Assembly: GCF_016892765.1 (NCBI RefSeq)
Contig: NZ_JAFEMD010000006.1
Span: 108,053-172,052, forward strand
Length of the DNA stretch: 64,000 nucleotides
Direction of reading: 5' to 3'
Origin: Microvirga arvi
Lineage (GTDB): Bacteria > Pseudomonadota > Alphaproteobacteria > Rhizobiales > Beijerinckiaceae
Shown one piece after another: positions 25,860 through 34,623 of the stretch. How positions within the stretch are numbered: position 1 is the first letter of the stretch; each line of letters starts with the position of its first letter. The notes beneath the pieces were generated by a model that was given only the letters and a program-made list of their open reading frames with translations, did no database searches and was not told the DNA's origin. The position numbers and the translations under genes were made by a program.

Positions 25860-27077
25860 TTATTTGATCCCCAGGAACTCGCGCCACTGGGGCAGGCACA
25901 CCGTCTCGTAATCGTATTTCGCAACAGCGATGCGGCGGGCCTCCGCCGCCATGGCCGCGGACCTTTCCTTGTCTGTCAGGGTTTCGCGCACCCGTTCGGC
26001 CAGGGCCTTCTCGTCGAAGAAGGGGAAAAGGCGCCCGTTGACCCCATCCTCGATGATCTCGCGCACCGGCTCCGTATCGGAGGCCACGATCCGGCACTCC
26101 AGCGCCATGGACTCGATGGAGGACCAGGACAGCACAAAGGGATAGGTCATATAGATGTGGGCGGAAGAGACCTGCAGGACCTTCACGAACTGGTCGTAGG
26201 GCAGGTTTCCGACGAAATGGACCCGCGACCAGTCCACCGGTCGCTCGATCTTGGACTTGAACACGTCGAACCAGGACTGCCCATTCGGCGCTGAGCCGGA
26301 ATAGCTGGTGCCCTTGCCGCCGATGATCACCACCCGGAGCTCGGGATCGATGTCGAGCAGGTAGGGCAGGCTCTTGAAGACGATATGGGCGCCCCGCATC
26401 GGCTCGATGTTGCGGGTGACATAGGTGACGACTGGCTTCTCGCGGGTGAGGTGCGGCCCGTCCTGGCCGAGCTTGATCCTGACATTCGGGTCCGGAAGAA
26501 GCCCTGGAGTATCGATGCCGTCGTGGATGATGGCGAGCCGGTCCTGCAGATAGGCTGGGAAGGTGTCGCGCTGGTAGCGGGTCGGCGCCACGGCCAGGTC
26601 GGCGGCATCCAGGGCCCCGAGCTGCATGGCGTTCTTGGCGCGCAGCCGCCAGATCACCTCCTCGTTGGTGACCGGGAACTCGGAATCGAAATCGAGGTCC
26701 TGCCCCTTGGAGTGGTAGTAATATTCGAAATAGGCCACATGGCGGGCCTTCGGCCAGATGTCCTTCAAGAACAGGTTTTCGCCCCAGCCCGTGTTGACCA
26801 CGACCACATCCGGCTCGAAGCCCTGCTTGGCGAGCTCCCTCGCCTTATAGGCAACGCCATAGGCACGGCGCAGGCGTGGAATGACGGGGGAATAGCGGTT
26901 CTGGTAGGGCGCATCCTCAGGTCCGGGAACGGCTTCGTAGGAGAAGTACTTCACGCCCGGGATGGAGCATTGCTTGACCATCCCGAGGCCCACGACCTCA
27001 TGCCCCTCGGCGACAAAGGACCGGGACAGGCGCAGGAACTGGCCCGGGAAATTCTGGTGAACGAAAGCGATCTTCAT
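25860..27077 (-). CDS. Glycosyltransferase, GT4-like (GT-B fold)
   Basis: A 405-residue cytoplasmic enzyme. It starts MKIAFVHQNFPGQFLRLSR, the Rossmann-like strand and loop of GT-B transferases. The C-terminal half has VVIIGGKGTSYSG, VHFVGNLPYDQFVKVLQVSSAHIY and the donor-binding region WSSIESMALECRIVASDTEPVREII, including the E-x7-E-like pattern. It probably adds a sugar to a polysaccharide or lipid acceptor; donor and acceptor are unknown. The ATG at 27077 fits the family start, so the longer frame to 27119 is not used. It has no glycan neighbours here. Confidence 0.85.
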   Translation of the reverse strand: MKIAFVHQNFPGQFLRLSRSFVAEGHEVVGLGMVKQCSIPGVKYFSYEAVPGPEDAPYQNRYSPVIPRLRRAYGVAYKARELAKQGFEPDVVVVNTGWGENLFLKDIWPKARHVAYFEYYYHSKGQDLDFDSEFPVTNEEVIWRLRAKNAMQLGALDAADLAVAPTRYQRDTFPAYLQDRLAIIHDGIDTPGLLPDPNVRIKLGQDGPHLTREKPVVTYVTRNIEPMRGAHIVFKSLPYLLDIDPELRVVIIGGKGTSYSGSAPNGQSWFDVFKSKIERPVDWSRVHFVGNLPYDQFVKVLQVSSAHIYMTYPFVLSWSSIESMALECRIVASDTEPVREIIEDGVNGRLFPFFDEKALAERVRETLTDKERSAAMAAEARRIAVAKYDYETVCLPQWREFLGIK

Positions 27078-27140
27078 CGGCTGCCCCCTCAAGTCGCTTA
27101 CGATCCCTGAGGCCCGCAAGCGACTTCGAGTCTTCTTCTT

Positions 27141-27192
27141 TGGTCATTTCCTGATGGCGAACCGGAAACCACTTCGCCTGGAAATGCTCTTA
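27141..27192. repeat. Degenerate palindromic repeat fragment
   Basis: TTTGGTCATTTCCTGATGGCGAACCGGAAACCACTTCGCCTGGAAATGCTCTTA keeps the end GAAACCACTT...ATGCTCT and the general layout of the family's right half, but is strongly diverged. It sits in the 160-base spacer between the glycosyltransferase and the ABC1 kinase genes. Confidence 0.4.
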
Positions 27193-27237
27193 CCTATCGT
27201 TATGACCTAAAGCCTCGCGGCCAGGGATGCAACCTCA

Positions 27238-28605
27238 TTACACAGGATTTGGTAAACCGGAAGCTGCCAGCACCTCCGCCTGCTTATGCTCCAGGTTCTC
27301 CAAGGAGAAGCGCTCGATCTCGTTTTCGAAGAGCTGGTGATAGTTCAGCTCGGCCTTCAGGTGCAGGAAGACGGCTCCCAGGCCCACGGCGGCCCGGTCC
27401 ATGAAGACGAACTCACGGGGCACGGTGACAGGACCCTTTTCCTTCAGGGCCTTGTGCACCTCGAAGGCCTGGCGGCGGCCGTATTCGCCGGGCTTCACCC
27501 CATCCGCCACGGTGCGGATCCGGTCGTCGAGGAGCGGGGCATAGATGAAGCGGGCCCAGATGTTGAGGATGTCGATCAGCTCGTTCGAGAGATCCTTGAA
27601 GCCCCAGGTCTCATAGGCATGGACAATGCGGGCGCGGTCGTCAGTCTGCAGCCCGCGGTAGAGATCGACCACGCCGCCGACGAAGCGGGGATGGAAGATG
27701 CGGACGCAGCCGTAATCGAGGAGGTTGATGCCCCTCGCCTCCCCGTCCTCGGAGAAGACCGTGTAGTTGCCGAGATGCGGGTCGCCGTGGATGACGGCCG
27801 CATGGCTGAAGGGATGCCACCAGGCCTTGAACATGGCGACTGCCAGCCGGTTGCGGATCTCGACCGGAGCCTCGGTGAAGGTCAGGATCTTCTCGCCCTC
27901 CAGCCATTGGAGGGCGAGGAGCCGCTTGGTGGACAGCTCCGGGTGGACCCGCGGCACCCGGACCTCCCCCACGTCGGAAAGCGTTCGGGCATAGAGGGCG
28001 GCATGCTTGGCCTCGCGCTCGTAATCGAGCTCCTCGCGCACACGCTCGCCGATCTCCTTGGCGATCTCCCGGGTGTCGATGGCGGGATCCATGCGGCGGT
28101 GAACGGCGAAAACCCATTCGAGTTGGCTCAGATCCGCCTCCACGGCGGATTGCATGTCCGGGTACTGGAGCTTGCAGGCGAGCGCCTCGCCGTCCTTCGT
28201 GGTCGCGCGGTGGACCTGCCCCAGGGATGCGGCTGCGGCGGGGCTGAGATCGAAGGAGCCGAACCGGCTCTGCCATTGCGGCCCCAGCTCCGCCTGCATG
28301 CGCCTTTTCACGAAGGCCGCGCCCATGGGCGGCGCCTCACTCTGCAGCTTCTGGAGTTCGGCTGCATATTCCGGCGGGATGAGGTCGGGGATGGTGGCGA
28401 GCAGCTGCGCCACCTTCATAATCGGCCCTTTCAGGCCGCCGAGCGCCTGAGCCAGCACCGCCGCGTTCGAGGCATCGCGGTCATCACCCCCGAACAGGCG
28501 CGATCCTGCCATGCGGGCTGCAACCCCACCCATATTGGCGCCGACCCGGGCATAGCGGGCAGCGCGCGCGGAGAAGCGGTTCGCTTCGCGGTCGGACTCA
28601 GCCAT
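27238..28605 (-). CDS. ABC1/UbiB (AarF) family atypical kinase
   Basis: A 455-residue protein with the ABC1 kinase-like fold. The KxGQ-like signature region is GGLKGPIMKVAQLLATIPD, followed by LPPEYAAELQKLQS-type sequence. The Ala-rich nucleotide loop is AAAASLGQVHRA, the lysine strand is ALACKLQYPDM, and the catalytic-type loop is HGDPHLGNYTV, with NLLDYGCVR as the metal-binding Asp motif. Members (UbiB, COQ8) support ubiquinone synthesis, probably as ATPases. This protein lacks an obvious C-terminal membrane anchor, so it may belong to an accessory subgroup. There are no ubi genes nearby. Confidence 0.87.
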   Translation of the reverse strand: MAESDREANRFSARAARYARVGANMGGVAARMAGSRLFGGDDRDASNAAVLAQALGGLKGPIMKVAQLLATIPDLIPPEYAAELQKLQSEAPPMGAAFVKRRMQAELGPQWQSRFGSFDLSPAAAASLGQVHRATTKDGEALACKLQYPDMQSAVEADLSQLEWVFAVHRRMDPAIDTREIAKEIGERVREELDYEREAKHAALYARTLSDVGEVRVPRVHPELSTKRLLALQWLEGEKILTFTEAPVEIRNRLAVAMFKAWWHPFSHAAVIHGDPHLGNYTVFSEDGEARGINLLDYGCVRIFHPRFVGGVVDLYRGLQTDDRARIVHAYETWGFKDLSNELIDILNIWARFIYAPLLDDRIRTVADGVKPGEYGRRQAFEVHKALKEKGPVTVPREFVFMDRAAVGLGAVFLHLKAELNYHQLFENEIERFSLENLEHKQAEVLAASGLPNPV

Positions 28606-28680
28606 ATCGTGAGATCTCTTGCTCTGAACTGGAGAGCTTAAGATATGGCGGGCCGTGCCAAACGCTAGGCCTCTGCGGCT

Positions 28681-30003
28681 TCAGGCCCTCTGGCTGCCGA
28701 TAGCGGCGAAAAGGGCCATCGGCTCGCTCAGACCCTTGAGGGAGAAGGCGCCCCGATCCTCCAGATGAAGGTTTGAGCCGGCAACGAGATCGCGCACGGT
28801 GCGGGACACCAGAACTTCGCAGCCGCCCGCCAGGGCGGCAATGCGGGACGCAGTGTGAACCGCAATCCCACCGATATCCTCGCCCTTCATCTCGACCTCG
28901 CCCGTATGGACTCCGCAGCGGACATCCAGGCCAAGGACACGCAATGCCTCAATGATGGTGCCCGCACACCGAACGGCGCGCGCGGGGCCGTCGAAGGTCG
29001 CCAGGAATCCGTCGCCCAGCGTCTTGATCTCCCGGCCCCGGAAGCGGCTGATCTCGCCTCGGACGATCCTGTCATGCTGATCCAGGAGAACCCGCCAGCC
29101 CCGGTCCCCCATCTGCTCGGCCCTTCCGGTTGAGTCCACGATGTCCGTGAACAGAACGGTGGCCAGCACGCGATCGGGCTCGCTCTCGCTGTGCGTGCCG
29201 GTGAGAAACTCCTCGATCTCATCAGCCGCTGGATTCACGTCATTGGCCCACAGCACGTGGTCGACACCCGGGAACTCGACGTACTTTGCTTCAGGAATTT
29301 GGGCCGCAAGATAGCGCCCGCCCTCGACGTTGACCCGCGTGTCTCCCGAGCGATGGAGCACAAGCGTCGGGACGCGGATCGCCGGGAGAATATGGCGAAC
29401 GTCGATCTGGCTGTTCATGCGCATGAGCGCGATGACGGACGAAGGACTGGCTCCCAGTCGCTCGAAGCGCGCCCACCACTGCTTGAAGCGCTCGTCCGCG
29501 ACCTTCGTCGGCGCGAAGGCGGCCAGGCTCTCGCCCTGCCCCCAGGATTGGTCGATCTTCTCCAGGAATTTCTCGAACCGGTCGTGCGGCAGAACCCAGG
29601 TGTGGAAATCGGCATAGGTGCCATAAAGGATCAGCGCCTGGGTTCTCTCCGGATAGGTCGCGGCGAAGAGCATGCTCATCGCGCCTCCCTCGGAGATGCC
29701 AAAGAGAGCGGCCTTCTTGCTGTCCACCGCATCCATTACTGCCCGCACGTCATCCATGCGTTCCTCAAGGGACGGCAGGTTCCCAAGACGGTCCGAGAGG
29801 CCCGTTCCCCGCTTGTCGAACAGGATCAGGCGGCTGAATGCGCTCAACCGGGACAGGAAGTGAACCATGTTCGGCTCGTCCCAGTAATGATCGAGGTTGG
29901 AGATGAACCCCGGGACGAAGACCAGATCGAGAGGTCCTTGGCCAATGACCTGATAGGCGATCCGGACATCGCCGCTTTTGGCGTAATATGTGTCGATCGG
30001 CAT
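28681..30003 (-). CDS. Alpha/beta-hydrolase fused to class III nucleotide cyclase domain
   Basis: A 440-residue protein with two domains. Residues 1-265 are an alpha/beta-hydrolase: oxyanion region FVPGFISNLDHYW, nucleophile motif GISEGG, Asp in LHRSGDTRV, His in FPGVDHVLWAND. Residues about 277-440 are a class III cyclase: LFTDIVDST (first metal Asp), EIKTLGDGF (base-contacting Lys and second metal Asp), CGVHTGEVE and IAVHTASRI. In the last motif the usual Asn is His, while the Arg is kept. It may make cAMP in response to a ligand sensed by the hydrolase domain; this is inference. GGGAG upstream supports the start. Confidence 0.88.
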   Translation of the reverse strand: MPIDTYYAKSGDVRIAYQVIGQGPLDLVFVPGFISNLDHYWDEPNMVHFLSRLSAFSRLILFDKRGTGLSDRLGNLPSLEERMDDVRAVMDAVDSKKAALFGISEGGAMSMLFAATYPERTQALILYGTYADFHTWVLPHDRFEKFLEKIDQSWGQGESLAAFAPTKVADERFKQWWARFERLGASPSSVIALMRMNSQIDVRHILPAIRVPTLVLHRSGDTRVNVEGGRYLAAQIPEAKYVEFPGVDHVLWANDVNPAADEIEEFLTGTHSESEPDRVLATVLFTDIVDSTGRAEQMGDRGWRVLLDQHDRIVRGEISRFRGREIKTLGDGFLATFDGPARAVRCAGTIIEALRVLGLDVRCGVHTGEVEMKGEDIGGIAVHTASRIAALAGGCEVLVSRTVRDLVAGSNLHLEDRGAFSLKGLSEPMALFAAIGSQRA

Positions 30004-30164
30004 GGTACGGCTCCCGAACCGGGATCCCCCCTCGACCCAGGAACAGGCGGCGGTCAGGTGAGAAGATCGGACCGGGCAACGCTACCAGGAGATTGTGCGG
30101 CGAAGGTGGCGGATCAGGGGGGCCGTGCTGCCTCCTCGAAAGCAAAATGTTTGAAGCCGCCGCT

Positions 30165-32114
30165 CTACAGAAGGAAATCGGCAGTGTTCAAGCTGTGCAG
30201 ACCGGAAATGCGAATGATGCCTTCCGCGTCATGATCCGCATCGGTGTTCAGGAAAACACGCGTCTCGGATCCCGCGATCTCGTACCGAACCTGGCCTGCC
30301 GCCGTGAACGCCTCCTTGCCTATGAAGGAGAAGGCCTGATTGCCACCGCGAAGGCTTGTGGCATCGATCCGGGATAAATCCAAGCGGTCATGGTCCCTAT
30401 GGCTGAAGTCACGCACCACGTCGGCGCGATCGAGGGCAGCGCCAACAGCGCCGACGGATTGCCAGCGGAAGATGTCGGCCCCCGCCCCGCCGGAGAGCCA
30501 ATCCTTCCCGGCGCTCCCGATGATGGTGTCCCGGCCGGCTTCCCCGTAGAGTCTGTCGTCGCCGGCATTGCCGGAGAGGCTGTCGTTCCCCGCTCCTCCG
30601 CGCAGCGTGTTGTCTCCCGTCGAGCCCTTCAGAACATCGTTGAACGCACCGCCGATCACGCCCTGGATGCTGGAGAGACGATCGCCCGAGGCATCACTGC
30701 CGGACTGGGTTCTCTTCATGAGGTCGATGACCACACGTCCCGGGGCGTCGCGATAGTCGGCATAGTCGAAGCCGCTGCCGCCCGAGAGGAGATCGGCCCC
30801 GAATCCGCCTCTGAGGATATCGCTGCCGCTGCCGCCAACCAGCGTGTCATTGCCGCCACCGCCATAGATCCTGTCGTTGCCGCCCCGGCCATCGAGGAAG
30901 TCGGCGGCATCCGCATCAGGATCGGGGCCTGTTCGGGACCTGAGATCCAGGCGGTAGATCTTGCCTCCGAAGTCGACGATGTAGAGATTTCCGGATGAAT
31001 CCTCGCCCCAGGATGGCACGTTGCCGATCGGACCGCCGCCGACGGAAACCTGTCCGGTCAGATCGGTGAACGTCCAGGAGCCTGACGCCCGCTGCAGAGA
31101 CCAGATCTTGTGGCTGACGAAATCGGAGAAGAAGTAGGTCCCCTGAAAATCTTTCTCGGGGCCCCGGTATACATACCCTCCCGTGACCGACTGGCCTTGA
31201 TCGTGCCGATAGGAATAGATCGGATTGGTGTAGCTGGGGAATATTCCGGGGTTAAAAGGTCCCTCCGTGACGCTCCATCCATAATTGGCGCCGGGCCTGC
31301 CGAGGTTGATCTCCTCATGGGTGTTATCACCCACATCCCCTATATACATTTCGCCGGTGAGTCGATCGAAGCTCACCCGCCATGGATTGCGCAGACCGGC
31401 CGCATAGATCCCTGTTCCCACTGCGCTGCCTTCGATGCCGGCAATGGACGTCGGGTTGTCGGCCGGTAGGGCATAATTTTTGTTGGCATCGGTGGGAAAA
31501 GCATCGGCGTTCACGTCTATCCGGAGGATTTTGCCGAGCTGGTTGCCCAAACTCTGCGAATTGGCTGCGATCGCGCCTTCGCCGGTCGCCACGTAGAGAT
31601 AGCCGTCAGGGCCGAAGCCGATCCATCCGCCACGATGGTTTGTCGTCGAGGAAGGGTAGTCGATCTCGGTGATGAGCCGCATCGTACCAGGATCGGCAAC
31701 TAAGGGATTGGCCGCCGAGGTCTTGTATTCGCGGATCTGTACGTCCTGATCTTGTGTACTGAGGTAGACGTAGAACTTCCGGCTCGTTGCAAAGTCCGGA
31801 GCGAAGGCCAGGCCGAGAAGGCCTTGTTCTCCACCGGTCGTCACATCGGACGACACGTCGAGAAACGAGCTGCCGAGAGTTTGGCCTGTGCTGGTGTCAT
31901 AGACCTTCACCAGCCCACGCTTTTCGAGAATGAAAAGGTGCTTGGCGTTGCCCCGCGCCGAGGTGAGATAGAGAGGATTTTCCAGACCAGACACGATCAT
32001 GTTGGCCGCGATCGTGGCCGGGGTTCTAGCGCCGGCATCGTATCCGTAGATCGAATCTGCGGCATTGGTGCCGACCAGCCGATCCGCTGTGGGACTGCCG
32101 ATACGAACTGCCAT
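30165..32114 (-). CDS. Glucose/sorbosone dehydrogenase-like beta-propeller protein with RTX repeats
   Basis: A 649-residue protein. Residues about 25-375 form a PQQ-type sugar dehydrogenase propeller, with SGLENPLYLTSA, GGEQGLLGLAFAPDF, TTNHRGGWIGFGPDGYLYVA, YAAGLRNPWRVSFD and DVGDNTHEEINL. Residues about 385-545 contain RTX calcium-binding nonapeptides such as GGGGNDTLVGG and GGAGNDSLSGNAGDDRLYG. The tail ends with a serralysin-like module finishing in NTADFLL. No signal peptide is seen, and RTX repeats plus this tail suggest type I secretion. GGAGG six bases before the ATG supports the start. Soluble aldose oxidation is plausible, but the substrate and PQQ use are not shown. Confidence 0.88.
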   Translation of the reverse strand: MAVRIGSPTADRLVGTNAADSIYGYDAGARTPATIAANMIVSGLENPLYLTSARGNAKHLFILEKRGLVKVYDTSTGQTLGSSFLDVSSDVTTGGEQGLLGLAFAPDFATSRKFYVYLSTQDQDVQIREYKTSAANPLVADPGTMRLITEIDYPSSTTNHRGGWIGFGPDGYLYVATGEGAIAANSQSLGNQLGKILRIDVNADAFPTDANKNYALPADNPTSIAGIEGSAVGTGIYAAGLRNPWRVSFDRLTGEMYIGDVGDNTHEEINLGRPGANYGWSVTEGPFNPGIFPSYTNPIYSYRHDQGQSVTGGYVYRGPEKDFQGTYFFSDFVSHKIWSLQRASGSWTFTDLTGQVSVGGGPIGNVPSWGEDSSGNLYIVDFGGKIYRLDLRSRTGPDPDADAADFLDGRGGNDRIYGGGGNDTLVGGSGSDILRGGFGADLLSGGSGFDYADYRDAPGRVVIDLMKRTQSGSDASGDRLSSIQGVIGGAFNDVLKGSTGDNTLRGGAGNDSLSGNAGDDRLYGEAGRDTIIGSAGKDWLSGGAGADIFRWQSVGAVGAALDRADVVRDFSHRDHDRLDLSRIDATSLRGGNQAFSFIGKEAFTAAGQVRYEIAGSETRVFLNTDADHDAEGIIRISGLHSLNTADFLL

Positions 32115-32255
32115 GGCCGACCTCCAGATCCGGCCCCCATACAGTTATCGTCATATAATCTTGTGTCGGTACAGTTCGTCCTCTCGCCCTCCCTTGTCAA
32201 GGCGGCAAGCAGCCTCCTTCACGATCCTTATCGCTCCATGCCTTGGAGACAGCGC

Positions 32256-34106
32256 CTAGGCCGATGCCGTCTCCATCGCCTCGAGCTCGCCGATCAGCCG
32301 CTCGATCATCGACAGGCCGATCTGCCAGAATGAGGGATCGCTCGCATCGAGGCCGAAGGGAGCGAGGAGCTCCGAGTAGTGCTTGGTGCCTCCCGCCGAA
32401 AGGAGCGCGAAGTAGCGATCCACGAAGCCCTCGTTGGAGCGCTCGTAGACGCCGTAGAGCGAGTTCACGAGGCAGTCGCCGAAGGCGTACGCATAGACGT
32501 AGAACGGCGAGTGGATGAAATGCGGAATGTAGGTCCAGTAGCTTTCATAGCCCGGGCCCAAGCGGATCGCCGGGCCTAAGCTCTCGTCCTGCACCGACAT
32601 CCAGAGCTCGCAGAGCTTGTCCGCCGTCAGCTCGCCGTTGCGGCGCTCCAGATGGACCTTGCGCTCGAAGGAATAGAACGCGATCTGGCGTACCACCGTG
32701 TTGATCATGTCCTCGACCTTCGCCGCGAGCATCGCCTTGCGCTGCACCGGGTTGGTGGTCTGGTCGAGAAGGCGGCGGAAGGTGAGCATCTCGCCGAAGA
32801 CGGAGGCGGTCTCGGCGAGCGTCAGGGGCGTGGGGGCCATGAGCGCGCCGTTGGGCCCGGCCATGACCTGATGCACGCCATGGCCAAGCTCGTGGGCGAG
32901 GGTCATCACGTCCCGCGGCTTGCCCTGGTAGTTCAGAAGCACGTAGGGGTGGGCGGAGGGCACCGTTGGATGGGCGAAGGCGCCCGGCGCCTTGCCGGGG
33001 CGGGTGGGCGCGTCGATCCAGCCCTCGTCGAAAAAGCGGCGGGCGATGTCGGCCATGCGCGGCGAGAAGGCGGAATAGGCGGAAAGCACCGTATCCCTCG
33101 CCTCGTTCCAGGGGATGGAGCGCTGCTCCACCTTGGGCAGCGGCGCGTTGCGGTCCCAATGGTCGAGCTTGTCCTTGCCGAACCACTTGGCCTTCAGCGC
33201 ATAGTAGCGGTGCGACAGGCGCGGATAGGCCTCGCGCACGGCGGAGACCATGGCTTCCACCACCTCGCGCTCGACCCGGTTCGCCAGATGGCGGGAATCG
33301 GCGACGTCTTCGAAGCCGCGCCAGCGGTCGGAGATCTCCTTGTCCTTGGCCAGCGTGTTGGTGATGAGCGTGAAGGTGCGAAGATGGGCCTTGAAGGTCT
33401 TGGCCAGCGCATCGGAAGCGTCCTTGCGCACGCTCTCGTCCGGATCCTGCAGCTTGTTGAGGGTCGGCTCGATGGCCAGCTCCTCGCCGCGCACGGTGAA
33501 TCGCAGGGAGGCGATCGTCTCGTCGAACAGGCGGTTCCAGGCGGAACGGCCGGTCACCGACTTCTCATGGAAGAGCTGCTCGATCCTGTCGTCGAGCTGG
33601 AAGGGCTTGTCCTTGCGCAAATCCTCGATCCACGGCCGGTAATGCCTGAGGGGTTCCTCGCTCATTGCCCTGTCGAGCACCTCGTCCTCGATACGATTGA
33701 GTTCGAGACCGAAGAACAGGAGTTCTGTCGAGGCGGCGGTGAGGCGCTCCTGGGTGTCGCCGTAGAACTTCGCCCGCACCGGATCGGTCGTATCGCCGGA
33801 ATAGACAAGGCCCGCATAGGACATGATGCGGCCGAGAAGATCCTCCAGCGCCTCGTAGCGCTTCACGGCCTCGCCCAGGGCCTGCGCCGGCCGGTCCCCC
33901 CGCACCATCGCATCGAGCTTGCCGCGGTAGGCCGCGGCAAAGGACTTGCACTCGCCTTCGGCCTCGGCGAGATCGCGCTTGAACTCCTCGCTGTCCATGC
34001 CGGGATAGAGGTGGGACAGGTTCCATTCGGGCAGCATGCCGAGTTCGGTCTGCGCCGCGCCGGAGGTCGAGGGGTGATGCACGGGGGAAGCTTTCTGTGA
34101 GGTCAC
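32256..34106 (-). CDS. pepF: Oligoendopeptidase F (M3 family metallopeptidase)
   Basis: A predicted 616-residue zinc peptidase that cleaves short oligopeptides in the cytoplasm. The zinc motif HELGH is at about residues 405-409 (context TLAHELGHGVHQVMA), and the downstream Glu ligand lies in LAETASVFGEML. The N-terminus has LPEWNLSHLYPGMDSEEF, typical of the PepF/M3B branch, and the C-terminal region has WTYIPHFIHSPFYVYAYAFG. The frame is open to an ATG at 34151. I prefer the GTG at 34106 because it gives the usual short N-terminal tail, but neither has a clear Shine-Dalgarno. Confidence 0.93.
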   Translation of the reverse strand: MTSQKASPVHHPSTSGAAQTELGMLPEWNLSHLYPGMDSEEFKRDLAEAEGECKSFAAAYRGKLDAMVRGDRPAQALGEAVKRYEALEDLLGRIMSYAGLVYSGDTTDPVRAKFYGDTQERLTAASTELLFFGLELNRIEDEVLDRAMSEEPLRHYRPWIEDLRKDKPFQLDDRIEQLFHEKSVTGRSAWNRLFDETIASLRFTVRGEELAIEPTLNKLQDPDESVRKDASDALAKTFKAHLRTFTLITNTLAKDKEISDRWRGFEDVADSRHLANRVEREVVEAMVSAVREAYPRLSHRYYALKAKWFGKDKLDHWDRNAPLPKVEQRSIPWNEARDTVLSAYSAFSPRMADIARRFFDEGWIDAPTRPGKAPGAFAHPTVPSAHPYVLLNYQGKPRDVMTLAHELGHGVHQVMAGPNGALMAPTPLTLAETASVFGEMLTFRRLLDQTTNPVQRKAMLAAKVEDMINTVVRQIAFYSFERKVHLERRNGELTADKLCELWMSVQDESLGPAIRLGPGYESYWTYIPHFIHSPFYVYAYAFGDCLVNSLYGVYERSNEGFVDRYFALLSAGGTKHYSELLAPFGLDASDPSFWQIGLSMIERLIGELEAMETASA

Positions 34107-34274
34107 GGCCGCAAGCCTGTTCGGAAATCGGGTCGGATAGGTTCTGCACACATATTGGCCGGCGCGCCCTCGGGATCAACCCGTCAAGCCATGGGGCATG
34201 TATCTGTTAAGACACGCTTTACCCTTCATGCCCAGCATCGCCCGAGCGATTCCCGACAGCGATCCGGCGCCATC

Positions 34275-34517
34275 ATGCCCCTCAACGAGCCCCTTGCCGC
34301 AGACCGCAAGCCCGAGAACCACGATCCCCACGCTTTACCCTTGATTAACGACACCGGCGAAATGCGCACGCTGGCCGACCTGGAGGCGCAGGCGATTCGC
34401 TTCGCACTCCTTTATTATCAAGGACATATGTCCTTGATTTCGCGCCATCTCGGAATCGGCCGATCAACTCTTTACAGAAAATTGAAAGAACTTGGCCTAC
34501 AGGATGAAGCCGCATGA
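34275..34517 (+). CDS. Small Fis-type helix-turn-helix protein
   Basis: An 80-residue protein. The C-terminal 45 residues form a Fis-type DNA-binding unit like the end of NtrC-family activators: LADLEAQAIRFALLYYQGHM, then ISRHLGIGRSTLYRKLKELGL. No receiver or AAA+ domain is present, so it is a stand-alone HTH protein. The ATG at 34275 is chosen because residues upstream of it look random. It is divergent from pepF and precedes the L,D-transpeptidase by 106 bases. Its target genes are unknown. Confidence 0.75.
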   Translation: MPLNEPLAADRKPENHDPHALPLINDTGEMRTLADLEAQAIRFALLYYQGHMSLISRHLGIGRSTLYRKLKELGLQDEAA

Positions 34518-34623
34518 CGTTTTGCGCGTTAAGCGTAACAGGTGTGTGCTCGCACACTGACGAAATTCATTTGACGGAGGATTGCTGAGATCCTCCACCT
34601 GCATTGCGACGAGGAGCATGGTC

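Noticed and set aside
27286..28641. A 451-codon plus-strand frame opposite the ABC1 kinase
   Set aside because: The minus-strand frame carries all the family motifs; this one has none.
32652..34100. A 482-codon plus-strand frame opposite pepF
   Set aside because: The pepF frame has the HELGH zinc site and family motifs; the other is its shadow.
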